Shown here in pieces: positions 36,235 through 44,835 of a stretch of 64,000 nucleotides of DNA. The position numbers were made by a program, and so were the translations under genes. A model generated the notes under the pieces. That model saw only the letters and a program-made list of their open reading frames with translations. It was not told the DNA's origin and ran no database searches. Where the stretch lies: assembly GCF_000153705.1 (NCBI RefSeq), contig NZ_DS022272.1:1867839-1931838 (forward strand), written 5' to 3'. The DNA is from Fulvimarina pelagi HTCC2506. Lineage in GTDB: Bacteria; Pseudomonadota; Alphaproteobacteria; Rhizobiales; Rhizobiaceae. Positions within the stretch are counted from its first letter, which is position 1, and each line of letters starts with the position of its first letter.

Positions 36235-38271
36235 TTGCCGTTAGTTCTCGACGCTCAACGAGAACCGAACGAGCAAGACGTGCTGTACACGCTTCGACAA
36301 CATGTTGCCGTCATCGCCGGAGGGCTGGCGATCGCATGCTTCGTTATCGTGAGCGTTCTCTTCGTTGGCTCGGCGGCGGTCGGCAATATCGTCGAGACCG
36401 AGGTCTCCGGCCGAACGGACAACTTCGCCGACCTCCTCTTGACCGAACCGGGCGCTCTCGACGCCTTCATGACCGGTATCAGCCGTGCACCCGACACCGA
36501 GGCGATGATCCGAAAGGTCTCGAACCTATCTGGTATCGAGCGGTTTTCTTTGTTCGACAGAAACGGAAACGAAGTCTACCAGTCCAGGTCCGAGCGCTAT
36601 GGCTGGCTGATGCGCGACAGGCCAGGCGGTATGTCGAACGGTGACGCGCTCTCGGCATCCATCGTTGCGCGAGAAGGCCAATGGAAGGTCTTCCTCAAGA
36701 ACGGCAACGAGCCGCCAGCCGTCATCAGGCCACTAGTCCGAGACGGAGAGCGCATCGGTTTCCTGTCAGTGCAGCCGGACGTCACGGCCGATCGGAGCCT
36801 CTATTCGGGAACGCTCTTCAGGGCATTCTCGCTTACCGGTCTCGTCCTGCTGATCGCCACTGGTGTTCCGTTTGTCGCCTACCTGTTCCGTCGCCGGAAG
36901 ATCGCTGAGGCCGATGCCCATATCGAGTTTCTCGCCAACCACGACAGTCTGACTCAGCTGCTCAATCGCCGGCGCATGCAGGAAGAGACCGACCGGGTGA
37001 TGGTGACCGCGCGCGCAACTCGCGAACGGATGGCATACGTCTATATCGACCTTGATGAACTTGGTGAAATCAATGCCCGCCTAGGACAGGCGAATGGAGA
37101 TGAAATCCTCAAGGTCATAGCCCGACGCATCCGCTCCGTTTGTCATAAGGACGACCTCGTAGCCCGGATCGGTCCGGATGACTTCGCAATCCTGCGCCGG
37201 CGTGTTTCGAGCAGCAACGACGTCAGGGCTTTCGCTCGACGGCTCTCCAACGCTATCGGGGAACCGATAGAACAGTGCGGCGAGAGGATCGAGCCGTCGA
37301 TCTCGATCGGTTGCGCGATGGTGCCGACCGACGGGCGTGGTCATACCGAACTGGTCAAGCATGCCGAGCTCGCACACTGTCGGCACAAGGCTTCCAAGGC
37401 CGATGATCTCGTCTTTTTCGAAGCCTGGATGGACGAAGACAATCATCATCGTCGGTTGGTTGAAGCTCAAGTGCGCCATGCCGTCGAGAACGACGGGTTT
37501 GTGCTGCATTATCAGCCGCTGGTCTGCGGGACGACCCACCGAGTTCTCGGTTTTGAAGCACTTGTCCGTCTGCGCGACTGCGATGGGAACCTGATCTCGC
37601 CGTCAGAGTTCGTACCGATCGCTGAAGCCCGCGGTTACATCAAGCGCATTGGAACCTGGGTCATCCAGGAAGCCGCGCGACAGGCTGCGCAATGGCCGGA
37701 TGACTGTTTCGTTTCGGTCAACCTCTCGACCGTCCAGTTCGTCGACGGCGACCTGGTATCGGTCGTGACCGATGCGATTGCGAAAGCCAGAATAGAAGGA
37801 AACAAGCTGGAGCTGGAAGTGGTGGAGTCTCTCGTACTCGACCGATCGGACGACGTTCTGGAACAGCTGAAAGGTCTTCGCGCGCTCGGCATCCGTGTTG
37901 CCATGGACGATTTCGGGACCGGTTATTCTTCGCTCAGCTATGTCTGGCGCTTCCCCTTCGACAAGCTGAAGATCGACCAGAGCTTCATGTTCGCGATGGC
38001 GCGTGGCGAGGAGAAGGTCGATCAGCTCGTCCGTACGATTGTCGCCATGGGTCATCACATGGGGATGAAGGTGGTCACTGAAGGCGTCGAATATGCCGAG
38101 CAGGTCGAGATGTTGCGCGACTGCGGCTGCGATCAGATACAAGGCTACTATTTCGGTAAGCCCGTCCCCGCCTCAGAAATCGCCTTCGAGGCCCTCGATC
38201 ATTTCCGACGCAACCGGATCCAACCGCGGCTGGAGAATGATGGCGGCCAGCACAGCAGAGCTTCCGCCTAA
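36235..38271 (+). CDS. Membrane GGDEF-EAL protein, probable c-di-GMP phosphodiesterase
   Basis: Protein of 678 residues from TTG 36235; GTG 36280 is an alternative because no good ribosome site marks either. Two transmembrane helices (about 25-50 and 198-220) enclose a periplasmic sensor region. The GGDEF motif is degenerate (GPDDF), so cyclase activity is unlikely. The EAL domain keeps its catalytic set: FEALVRL, SVNLST, LELEVVES, MDDFGTGYSSL, LKIDQSF, VVTEGVE and QGYYFGKP. It should therefore hydrolyse c-di-GMP, perhaps tuned by GTP binding at the GGDEF part. The gene stands alone. Confidence 0.9.
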   Translation: MPLVLDAQREPNEQDVLYTLRQHVAVIAGGLAIACFVIVSVLFVGSAAVGNIVETEVSGRTDNFADLLLTEPGALDAFMTGISRAPDTEAMIRKVSNLSGIERFSLFDRNGNEVYQSRSERYGWLMRDRPGGMSNGDALSASIVAREGQWKVFLKNGNEPPAVIRPLVRDGERIGFLSVQPDVTADRSLYSGTLFRAFSLTGLVLLIATGVPFVAYLFRRRKIAEADAHIEFLANHDSLTQLLNRRRMQEETDRVMVTARATRERMAYVYIDLDELGEINARLGQANGDEILKVIARRIRSVCHKDDLVARIGPDDFAILRRRVSSSNDVRAFARRLSNAIGEPIEQCGERIEPSISIGCAMVPTDGRGHTELVKHAELAHCRHKASKADDLVFFEAWMDEDNHHRRLVEAQVRHAVENDGFVLHYQPLVCGTTHRVLGFEALVRLRDCDGNLISPSEFVPIAEARGYIKRIGTWVIQEAARQAAQWPDDCFVSVNLSTVQFVDGDLVSVVTDAIAKARIEGNKLELEVVESLVLDRSDDVLEQLKGLRALGIRVAMDDFGTGYSSLSYVWRFPFDKLKIDQSFMFAMARGEEKVDQLVRTIVAMGHHMGMKVVTEGVEYAEQVEMLRDCGCDQIQGYYFGKPVPASEIAFEALDHFRRNRIQPRLENDGGQHSRASA

Positions 38272-38285
38272 GCGGGTTTTCTTTT
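38264..38285 (+). terminator. Weak candidate terminator of the GGDEF-EAL gene
   Basis: CCGC and GCGG form a short stem whose loop contains the stop codon, followed by GTTTTCTTTT. The stem is only four pairs, so this rests mainly on the T-run. Confidence 0.3.
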
Positions 38286-38325
38286 AAACTGGCCTGTCCC
38301 TAAACTGGGCCTTCCTTGGGGAACC

Positions 38326-39831
38326 TTAATTGGTCAAAGCCAGTTCCGGCACCGTCTTGAGAACCAGTCCCATATCGGCGCGAAATGCCTGACGCTCGCG
38401 TTCCTGTGCAGCCGCGTCAGGCAAACGCAGGATATAGGACGGATGGACAGTTACGAGGAAACGTATCTCATCCGTCAAATTGATGAGTTTGGACCGACTA
38501 TCCCGGATCGTGACGGTCTTGCCTAACACCGCCTGAGCCGCAGTCGCGCCGAGTGCCACGATCAGCTTCGGCTTAACGAGCTCGCGTTCTAGGTCCAGCC
38601 ACCAGCGGCAGGTCTTGATCTCGCCCATGTTAGGCTTGGCGTGTATACGGCGCTTGCCGCGCGGCGTGAATTTGAAATGCTTTACTGCATTCGTAACGTA
38701 AGCTTGCTTGCGATCGACTCCGGCTGAAAGAAGCGCCTCGTCGAAGACCTTGCCCGCCGGGCCCACGAACGGCTCGCCAGCAATGTCCTCCTGATCGCCC
38801 GGCTGCTCGCCAACGAATATGACCGGCGCGTCTTCCGGTCCTTTGCCGAACACGGTCTGTGTCGCCGGTTCCCAGAGCGGGCAGGCCTGACAGCTGGCCG
38901 CAGCGCGGCGCGCATCCTCGATCGTTTTTGGCAGGTTCGAGCCCGTATTGGCCTCATCCCCGTCAAGGCCAAGCATCGGTTCGTCCGCGCTGTCCAGTCC
39001 CATTACAGCCTCCCGGCGTTCCGTCATCTTTTCATGGCGCAAACTCGGGAGACTCGGTGCGGTTTCGATCATGCGGCGCTGCGCCGCTTCGGCGCCGGCA
39101 ACGAGCGGTTTCACAAGCGCCGTTTCGGGCATGTTGGCCCAGTACTTCTTCGGCATCTCGGCCTGCATCGCCTTTACCTTGAGGCGCGCCGGATTGAAGA
39201 TCGACGCGTAATAGGTGAGCCAAAGGTCCTCCATATCGTCGCCCGAAGGAGCCATGTCGCGGCTCGCGCCCGGCAGGAAGGAAAGGTCGGCGCCATCCCA
39301 GGAGGCTGTCCGCCTGGGTGTCAGGATGGTCCAGTTCATTCCGGTGAAGCGTCGAACAAAAAAGGGCGCAGTTGCTTCCACGATGTGATGGAAGGGCTCG
39401 AACCAGGCCACGTAATGCTTGTCGCCAGCTTCGCTCTCGATCTCGCGAAAACGGACGAACGCCTTCATCTTGTGGGAATCACGCCGAACCGCCTTTTCCA
39501 TCTCTCCAGCGCGGATCACGTCGGCATCCGATGCGATATCTAGGAGCCGCTTTTCTGTTTGGAGCCGCCAGAGCAGGCGGTACGCGAAGACGAAGCGATC
39601 TTCGTCGGCATGGCAGACAAGCTTGCGTGCGAGGTCGACGAAGCGCCTGGGAACGGTCGGCTGGGGACCGTCCGGGTCACGGTGGGTGAGCGGTTCACTG
39701 AATAGGTTCACGCCTTCGCCGGAGACCGTAAAAGCGATTTGTTCTGGAGGGATCGAGTTGGAAAAAGCCGCTCTCGCTGCGTCCCGCCACCCGTCGAAGT
39801 CAGCGGGAAATACAAGTTCGGCAGTGTACAT
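38326..39831 (-). CDS. udgX: UdgX-type uracil-DNA glycosylase fused to a DUF4130 domain
   Basis: Protein of 501 residues. The N-terminal half (about 1-240) is a DUF4130-like domain (MYTAELVFPADFDGW, KAFVRFREIE, FEPFHHIVE, PRRTASWDG). The C-terminal half is a family 4-like uracil-DNA glycosylase: GEQPGDQED, GPAGKVFDEAL, then the UdgX-specific KRRIH loop and VTVHPSYILRLPD. UdgX forms a covalent link to DNA at uracil through that His. CQACPLW holds two of the expected iron-sulfur cysteines. The ATG at 39831 has GGAAG eight bases upstream. It acts in DNA damage repair. Confidence 0.9.
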   Translation of the reverse strand: MYTAELVFPADFDGWRDAARAAFSNSIPPEQIAFTVSGEGVNLFSEPLTHRDPDGPQPTVPRRFVDLARKLVCHADEDRFVFAYRLLWRLQTEKRLLDIASDADVIRAGEMEKAVRRDSHKMKAFVRFREIESEAGDKHYVAWFEPFHHIVEATAPFFVRRFTGMNWTILTPRRTASWDGADLSFLPGASRDMAPSGDDMEDLWLTYYASIFNPARLKVKAMQAEMPKKYWANMPETALVKPLVAGAEAAQRRMIETAPSLPSLRHEKMTERREAVMGLDSADEPMLGLDGDEANTGSNLPKTIEDARRAAASCQACPLWEPATQTVFGKGPEDAPVIFVGEQPGDQEDIAGEPFVGPAGKVFDEALLSAGVDRKQAYVTNAVKHFKFTPRGKRRIHAKPNMGEIKTCRWWLDLERELVKPKLIVALGATAAQAVLGKTVTIRDSRSKLINLTDEIRFLVTVHPSYILRLPDAAAQERERQAFRADMGLVLKTVPELALTN

Positions 39832-39908
39832 GCTTTGAACTTCCGTCACCAAACAAAGGCGCGGCTCCAATCGCCGCTCTGGAACGTCTACTCGTTAGAA
39901 TGTGCCAT

Positions 39909-40403
39909 CTAACGTCGATGCACCCGTTCGTGCAGCATGCGTATCTCATCGGCAAAGGTCATATCCGGCCCGGAAACCTGATGGTTCGGAAGAACCTCAC
40001 GCACCGGGATCGGCTTGAATGGAAAGCTGTCGACACCGAGTTCGTCGAGCCAAGCGAGAAGCTGTTCGGTAGAACTGCCATAGACGATCCGACCGAGGCC
40101 AACGATGCCATGGGCGGTCGCACACATCGGGCAATGTTCACCGGATGTGTAGACGGTTGCTTCGGCCCGCTCCGACGGCTCCATGTTGAGACCCGCCCAT
40201 CGAGCGAGAGCAAACTCCGGATGTGCTGTCGGGTCGCCATCGCCGGTTCTGTTGTAATCTTCTTTGAGCACAGTGCCATTGCCGGCGACGAGGCGCGATC
40301 CGAACGGCTTGTGTCCTTCTTCTACTGCCTGGCGGGCGAGTTCTACACAGCGGGCCAGGTGCACACGGTCGATGTCGTCAATCTCAGCGGATGCGTGATA
40401 CAT
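39909..40403 (-). CDS. Nucleoside/nucleotide deaminase, zinc-dependent
   Basis: Cytidine/deoxycytidylate-type deaminase of 164 residues. The zinc site is visible as AHPEFAL (His and catalytic Glu) and EHCPMCATAH (two Cys). KPFGSRLV is the usual substrate-binding start. The family includes guanine, cytosine and tRNA adenosine deaminases; here neither tRNA-binding residues nor neighbours settle the substrate. Either ATG 40403 or GTG 40433 may start it. The ATG has GAGAGTGACGGAT upstream and avoids overlap with the lipoprotein gene. Confidence 0.85.
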   Translation of the reverse strand: MYHASAEIDDIDRVHLARCVELARQAVEEGHKPFGSRLVAGNGTVLKEDYNRTGDGDPTAHPEFALARWAGLNMEPSERAEATVYTSGEHCPMCATAHGIVGLGRIVYGSSTEQLLAWLDELGVDSFPFKPIPVREVLPNHQVSGPDMTFADEIRMLHERVHRR

Positions 40404-40414
40404 ATCCGTCACTC

Positions 40415-40726
40415 TCAGCCCCCACTCATGCACCGCTCATAAGCACGAGCGCCGTCGCGGCGTGCACTCTGTCTCGTCAGAGCGCGGGCGCCGAAGCTGT
40501 CGTTTCGGTCAACACGTGCGTCGTAAGCATTCCCAGCCGTCTGACGAGCGTATTGTCTACAATAAGCAACTGTTCCCGGCTGATAGGGGTTGGCTGAAAC
40601 CCTGGCGCCAGGAAAAGGACTTCCAAGAGGATAAGGCGTCGCCGTATTGCAGCCGGCGAGAAGAAGAAAGCAGAGAGGCATGGCGAAAAATCGTGCTCGG
40701 CTTCTCTTTGATGCAGGGACGGACAT
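40415..40726 (-). CDS. Small lipoprotein of unknown function
   Basis: Protein of 103 residues. The lipobox is clear: FFAMPLCFLLLAGCNT, with Cys as the predicted lipidated residue after cleavage. The mature part is rich in Arg and Ala with cysteines at AYCRQY and ERCMSGG. GAGG lies before the ATG at 40726. The deaminase gene starts 11 bases downstream on the same strand, but a shared function is not evident. The frame stays open to 40888, and the lipoprotein signal argues for the shorter form. Confidence 0.7.
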   Translation of the reverse strand: MSVPASKRSRARFFAMPLCFLLLAGCNTATPYPLGSPFPGARVSANPYQPGTVAYCRQYARQTAGNAYDARVDRNDSFGARALTRQSARRDGARAYERCMSGG

Positions 40727-40898
40727 TGGGCGAACCTCGTGTTGCGGTGTCGATCGGACTGCAAACAAACCGGCCAACTTAGTTGCTAAACGCCCTGTCG
40801 AAAGAATGTGATCCATCAGGTCACCGAGAGACGAAACGGCGACGACAGCGACGGGAAGATGTTTGACGAAAGTCATCCGAGGGGGCATCTGCGATCGT

Positions 40899-42293
40899 AT
40901 GGAGATGACTACGCCAACCGTGACCGAGATCGCCTGGCAGGATCCGTTCGACGCTGCGCGGCGGCTCTACCGGTTCGGCGGTCTCTCCTTTCTAGATAGC
41001 GCGATGGCACACGAAGTGTTGGGGCGTTACTCGTTCGTCGCAGCACGGCCATTCGCAGTCTTCACGGTCGACGCGATAGGGCCGGCTCTCTCCGGCGAGC
41101 GGATCGACGCAGCCCCGCTCCAGGCGCTGAAAGGCGTGCTGGCGCGCCTCGCAATGCCGACAGTCGAAGGCGGCCCGCCATTTCAGGGCGGCGCAATGGG
41201 TTACATCGCCTATGAATTTGCGCATCATCTTGAAAATCTTGACCAACCGCCGGACTTTGATCCCGTCAAGCCAAGCATGGTCTTCCCGCTCTACGACGTG
41301 GTCCTCGCCTTCGATCATGCGACCAAAAAAGCGACCTGCTTTTCGAGCGGCCAGCCGGCGAAGGGCTCGGAACGGCAGCGGCAGGCCGAACTGCGGGCAG
41401 CCGATATTCTGGCAGCGCTTGAAACGCCCCTCGAAGAGCTGCCCCCGATCCCGAAAGGCTTCGACTGGCGCTCAAATTTCTTTGCGAAAGACTACGAGAA
41501 AGCAATCGAGGCGACACGAGAATACGTTCTTGCCGGCGACATCTTTCAGGCGAACATCGCCCAGACCTTTACGAGCCATTTGCCGCAGGGATTCGATCCG
41601 CTAGCACTTTATTCCCGGCTTCGTCGGACGAATGCGGCGCCGTTCGGCGCCTTTCTCGATTGCGGGGAGACGGTCGTCGCGAGTTCTTCGCCGGAGCGCT
41701 TTCTCAGCCTGACGCCTTCCGGCCATGTGGAGACGCGGCCGATCAAGGGTACCGCGAAACGCGCGGACGATCCGGCGGAGGACGCGGCGCTCTCTGCCGA
41801 ACTCGAAGCCTCGGAGAAGGACCGGGCCGAGAACGTGATGATCGTCGACCTGATGCGCAACGATCTCGCGCGCGTGTGCGAAGTCGACTCTATAGAGGTT
41901 CCGGTCTTGTGCGGACTCGAGACCTATGCGGCCGTTCATCACCTCGTCTCCGTGGTGACGGGCCAGTTGCAGGCCGATCTCGGGCTGGCTGAGTTGATTG
42001 GGGCGACCTTTCCCGGCGGTTCGATCACGGGAGCCCCGAAGATCAGGGCAATGGACATCATCAGCGAGATCGAGAAGGCGCGGCGTGGGCCCTATTGCGG
42101 GTCGATCGGCTATATCGGCTTCAACGGTGCGATGGACCTCAACATCGCGATCCGGACGGTGACCTTCGAGGACGGGGTCGCACGTCTTGCAGCAGGCGGC
42201 GGCATCACCGTCCTCTCAGATCCGAAGGCGGAATACGAGGAGACCTTCACCAAGGCCCAGCGTGTGTTCGCTGCCTTCGAGGACGAGCGATGA
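40899..42293 (+). CDS. pabB: Aminodeoxychorismate synthase component I
   Basis: Chorismate-binding enzyme of 464 residues that aminates chorismate for p-aminobenzoate and folate. The diagnostic PIKGTAKR carries the Lys typical of PabB (anthranilate synthase has PIAGT). Other motifs are AENVMIVDLMRNDLARV, FPGGSITGAPKIRAM and GPYCGSIGYIG. The start is uncertain: ATG 40899, ATG 40905 or TTG 40863. The stop overlaps pabA as ATGA, and pabC follows with GTGA, making a tight pabB-pabA-pabC operon. Confidence 0.93.
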   Translation: MEMTTPTVTEIAWQDPFDAARRLYRFGGLSFLDSAMAHEVLGRYSFVAARPFAVFTVDAIGPALSGERIDAAPLQALKGVLARLAMPTVEGGPPFQGGAMGYIAYEFAHHLENLDQPPDFDPVKPSMVFPLYDVVLAFDHATKKATCFSSGQPAKGSERQRQAELRAADILAALETPLEELPPIPKGFDWRSNFFAKDYEKAIEATREYVLAGDIFQANIAQTFTSHLPQGFDPLALYSRLRRTNAAPFGAFLDCGETVVASSSPERFLSLTPSGHVETRPIKGTAKRADDPAEDAALSAELEASEKDRAENVMIVDLMRNDLARVCEVDSIEVPVLCGLETYAAVHHLVSVVTGQLQADLGLAELIGATFPGGSITGAPKIRAMDIISEIEKARRGPYCGSIGYIGFNGAMDLNIAIRTVTFEDGVARLAAGGGITVLSDPKAEYEETFTKAQRVFAAFEDER

Positions 42294-42883
42294 GGGTCCT
42301 CGTTCTCGACAATTACGACAGCTTCGTCTTCAACGTCGGGCGCTATCTGGAGCGGCTCGGCGCCGAGACGCTGGTGCACCGGAACGATCAAGTGACTGTC
42401 GCGGAGGTAGAAGCTCTCGATCCCGAGGCGATCGTCGTCTCGCCGGGGCCGTGCTCGCCGAAGGAGGCGGGGGTCTCCTGCGATCTGGTCCGCGCACTTT
42501 CGGGGAGGGTTCCGATCCTCGGCGTGTGCCTCGGCCATCAGGTGATCGGGGACGTTTTCGAAGGTCACGTGACGCGGGCGCTGCGGCCGATGCATGGGCG
42601 GGCGTCTGCGATGCTTCACCAGGGCGCGAACCTTTTCGCAGGACTTCCGCCGGAGACCAGGGCGGGCCGTTATCACTCTCTGATCGTGGAGGAGACGCCG
42701 GCGATGCTTCGGCACCTGACGATCGACGCCCGCTCGCCGGACGGCGAGATCATGGCGCTGAGCCATCGCACGCATCCGACTTACGGGGTGCAGTTCCATC
42801 CCGAATCGGTTCTGACCGAGGAAGGACCGGCGATTTTTTCGAATTTTCTCGACCGGGCGCGCGCCTTCAGGGAGGCGGCGTGA
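42290..42883 (+). CDS. pabA: Aminodeoxychorismate synthase component II (glutamine amidotransferase)
   Basis: Type 1 glutamine amidotransferase of 197 residues that supplies ammonia to PabB. It begins MRVLVLDNYDSFVFN, has the nucleophile motif GVCLGHQ and the triad His/Glu in VQFHPESVLTEEG. The ATG overlaps the pabB stop. Related proteins also serve anthranilate synthase, but linkage to PabB and PabC marks this as the folate enzyme. Confidence 0.93.
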   Translation: MRVLVLDNYDSFVFNVGRYLERLGAETLVHRNDQVTVAEVEALDPEAIVVSPGPCSPKEAGVSCDLVRALSGRVPILGVCLGHQVIGDVFEGHVTRALRPMHGRASAMLHQGANLFAGLPPETRAGRYHSLIVEETPAMLRHLTIDARSPDGEIMALSHRTHPTYGVQFHPESVLTEEGPAIFSNFLDRARAFREAA

Positions 42884-43764
42884 CGGGCGCGCGGGTGTGG
42901 CTCGGCGATCGGTTGGTCGCGGCCGAGGATGCATCGATCGATCCGCGCGATCGCGGCTTCACGCTCGGCGACGGCTGTTTCGACACGGCGCTCGCGATCG
43001 GGGGCCGTGTGTTTCGCGCCGACGATCATCTCGACCGCTTGGCCTCGACTTGCGCAGCCTTGTCGTTGCCGGTGACGCGGGAACGGTTGGCAGTGGCGCA
43101 GGAGTCCCTCTCCGCGGAGATCGGAAACGGGTCAATCCGGCTGACCGTTACCCGGGGGAGCGGGGCGCGAGGGCTGGCGCTTCCGGACGATCCGCGACCG
43201 ACCCTGTTCGGTGCCGCCTCGCCGCTCGCGCCGCAGATGATGTTCAAGCCGCTGACGCTGGCTCTGGCGCAGACCCGGCGCAACGAGACCTCGCTTTCGT
43301 CGCGGCTGAAGACCCTGTCCTATTTCGATGCGATCGTCGAAACGGATCGGGCAAAGCGCGACGGTGCAGACGAGCCGCTCTTCCTGAACACGAATGACCA
43401 GATTGCCTGCACGGCGTTGGCGAATGTTTTCCGGATCGGCAAACACGATATCGTGACGCCGCCACTCGAATGCGGGGCGCTTGATGGCGTGATGCGCCGT
43501 TTTGTCATCGAGACAGCGGAACGGTATTCGGTGGACGTTCGAGTGGCACCACTAGTCCTGGACAGTGAACATGACGGCTGGTTTCTGCTCACCAATTCTT
43601 TGCGATTGATAGCACCGGCAGGCCTTGCCGGAGCACCTCCCCTCAGTCCCTCGCAGGCGCGTACGGTTCGCTGGCTGATGGAGGAAAGCTGTCATGCAAT
43701 CGCGCGGGATTGCGGGACCGATCCGCGTGAATTTGGGGCAGAAATTCCCGATCTCAGCGTCTGA
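42880..43764 (+). CDS. pabC: Aminodeoxychorismate lyase, class IV aminotransferase fold
   Basis: PLP enzyme of 294 residues that splits aminodeoxychorismate to p-aminobenzoate and pyruvate. It starts at GTG 42880, which overlaps the pabA stop (GTGA) and follows AGGGAGGCG. The N-terminal DRGFTLGDGCFDTA and the Lys in RLKTLSYFDAI are the class IV signatures. Branched-chain and D-amino acid aminotransferases share the fold; the operon decides the call. It converges on the dihydrofolate reductase gene with an 11-base overlap. Confidence 0.88.
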   Translation: MTGARVWLGDRLVAAEDASIDPRDRGFTLGDGCFDTALAIGGRVFRADDHLDRLASTCAALSLPVTRERLAVAQESLSAEIGNGSIRLTVTRGSGARGLALPDDPRPTLFGAASPLAPQMMFKPLTLALAQTRRNETSLSSRLKTLSYFDAIVETDRAKRDGADEPLFLNTNDQIACTALANVFRIGKHDIVTPPLECGALDGVMRRFVIETAERYSVDVRVAPLVLDSEHDGWFLLTNSLRLIAPAGLAGAPPLSPSQARTVRWLMEESCHAIARDCGTDPREFGAEIPDLSV

Positions 43765-44167
43765 TCGTATGGCGGCCGCCGGCGAGAAGCCAGGCCGGAT
43801 CGAACCAGGTATCTGCTTCGCCGTCGTAGGGTAACCTGTTGATATCCCAGTGCCTTACATACTTCGCATAGACATCCCAGACCGCCGGCCCGCCTCCCAC
43901 GAAGACAACCCGCTCGGCGAAACGCGACAGTACGTCTTCTGGATCGTCCGACGAACGTATCGTGACGATCGTGCGGTCATTGTGGGCGAAGTCTGGAAAT
44001 GAAGCGACCGTTTTCGGACCGCAGATGAGCACATGGCCGCGGGTGATCTCGAAGAAACGTTCGACGTCTTCGACATAGACGCGGTCTTCGCTTCCCTCCC
44101 ACGGCATTCCGCCGTCGAGACCGAGTTGTCCGCTCTGTCCGATCGCACAGATCACGCGGATATCCAT
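43754..44167 (-). CDS. folA: Dihydrofolate reductase-like protein
   Basis: Protein of 137 residues, slightly short for DHFR (about 160). Family features are VICAIGQSGQLGLDGGMPW, the likely substrate Asp in YVEDVERFFEIT, and the cofactor region VVFVGGGPAVWDVY. The usual GRxT motif reads GPKT, losing the Arg that contacts NADPH phosphate. The ATG at 44167 follows GGGGGATG. Reduction of dihydrofolate fits the neighbouring pabBAC operon, though the cofactor preference may differ. Confidence 0.8.
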   Translation of the reverse strand: MDIRVICAIGQSGQLGLDGGMPWEGSEDRVYVEDVERFFEITRGHVLICGPKTVASFPDFAHNDRTIVTIRSSDDPEDVLSRFAERVVFVGGGPAVWDVYAKYVRHWDINRLPYDGEADTWFDPAWLLAGGRHTIRR

Positions 44168-44215
44168 TCCAACATCCCCCAATTTCGACACGTTTCGCGC
44201 GCCAGACTTATACTG

Positions 44216-44240
44216 CTCCAAAGGAAAATATCGTTTGGAG
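44216..44240. promoter_or_regulatory. Inverted repeat, candidate MarR operator
   Basis: CTCCAAA at 44216-44222 and TTTGGAG at 44234-44240 form a perfect 7-base inverted repeat with an 11-base A+T-rich centre. It lies 51 bases before the MarR gene in the divergent folA-marR gap. The spacing suits a MarR dimer site, but this is inferred from position only. Confidence 0.4.
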
Positions 44241-44291
44241 AATATAACTTAGTTTAATGCGTACCCGGCAAAACTGCGCGATTAAGAGAGT

Positions 44292-44774
44292 ATGGATCTA
44301 AATATCGACCCCCTCATCGCGAGTTCTAACGAGTGCCCCTCCGATACCGAGACGGTCACGTCCCTGCTCGCAATCGCAAAATCGACACGTGCGTTCATCG
44401 CACTTCTCTTATCTGACATTGACCTGCATCCCGGTCAGGATCAATTGCTTGTCCGTTTGCTGCCGAGCGAACCCGTCAGCGTTTCCGTTTTGGCCGATGA
44501 TTTGAGTGTGCGGCCCTCGACAATCTCGAAGATGCTCGATCGACTGATCGAGAAAGGTCTCGTGGAGCGTGGCGCTCACAAAATCGATCTTCGACGGACA
44601 ATGGTTCAGCTTACGCCGAAGGGCGAGAGCGCCCGGGAAAAAGTGTTCGAAGTCTGGCGGAAGCTCGATGTCGACCTTATCGGCACGCTCAACGACGAAG
44701 AGCGCGTCGTCCTGGGCGAGTCTTTGCACAAAATCGAGGCACTGCTCGCTCAGCGTCTGCGGCGCCTGCGCTGA
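44292..44774 (+). CDS. MarR-family transcriptional regulator
   Basis: Winged helix regulator of 160 residues. The DNA-binding region is VSVSVLADDLSVRPSTISKM with DRLIEKGLVERG as recognition helix and wing start, followed by DLRRTMVQLTPKG. AAGAGAG precedes the ATG. It is transcribed toward opgG, 61 bases upstream of it, and may control the glucan genes or itself. The ligand is unknown. Confidence 0.88.
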   Translation: MDLNIDPLIASSNECPSDTETVTSLLAIAKSTRAFIALLLSDIDLHPGQDQLLVRLLPSEPVSVSVLADDLSVRPSTISKMLDRLIEKGLVERGAHKIDLRRTMVQLTPKGESAREKVFEVWRKLDVDLIGTLNDEERVVLGESLHKIEALLAQRLRRLR

Positions 44775-44835
44775 TCGACAGCCGGCCACGTACTCTTCTC
44801 AGCTCTGCAAAATCATTGAGCAAGGATTGCAAATT

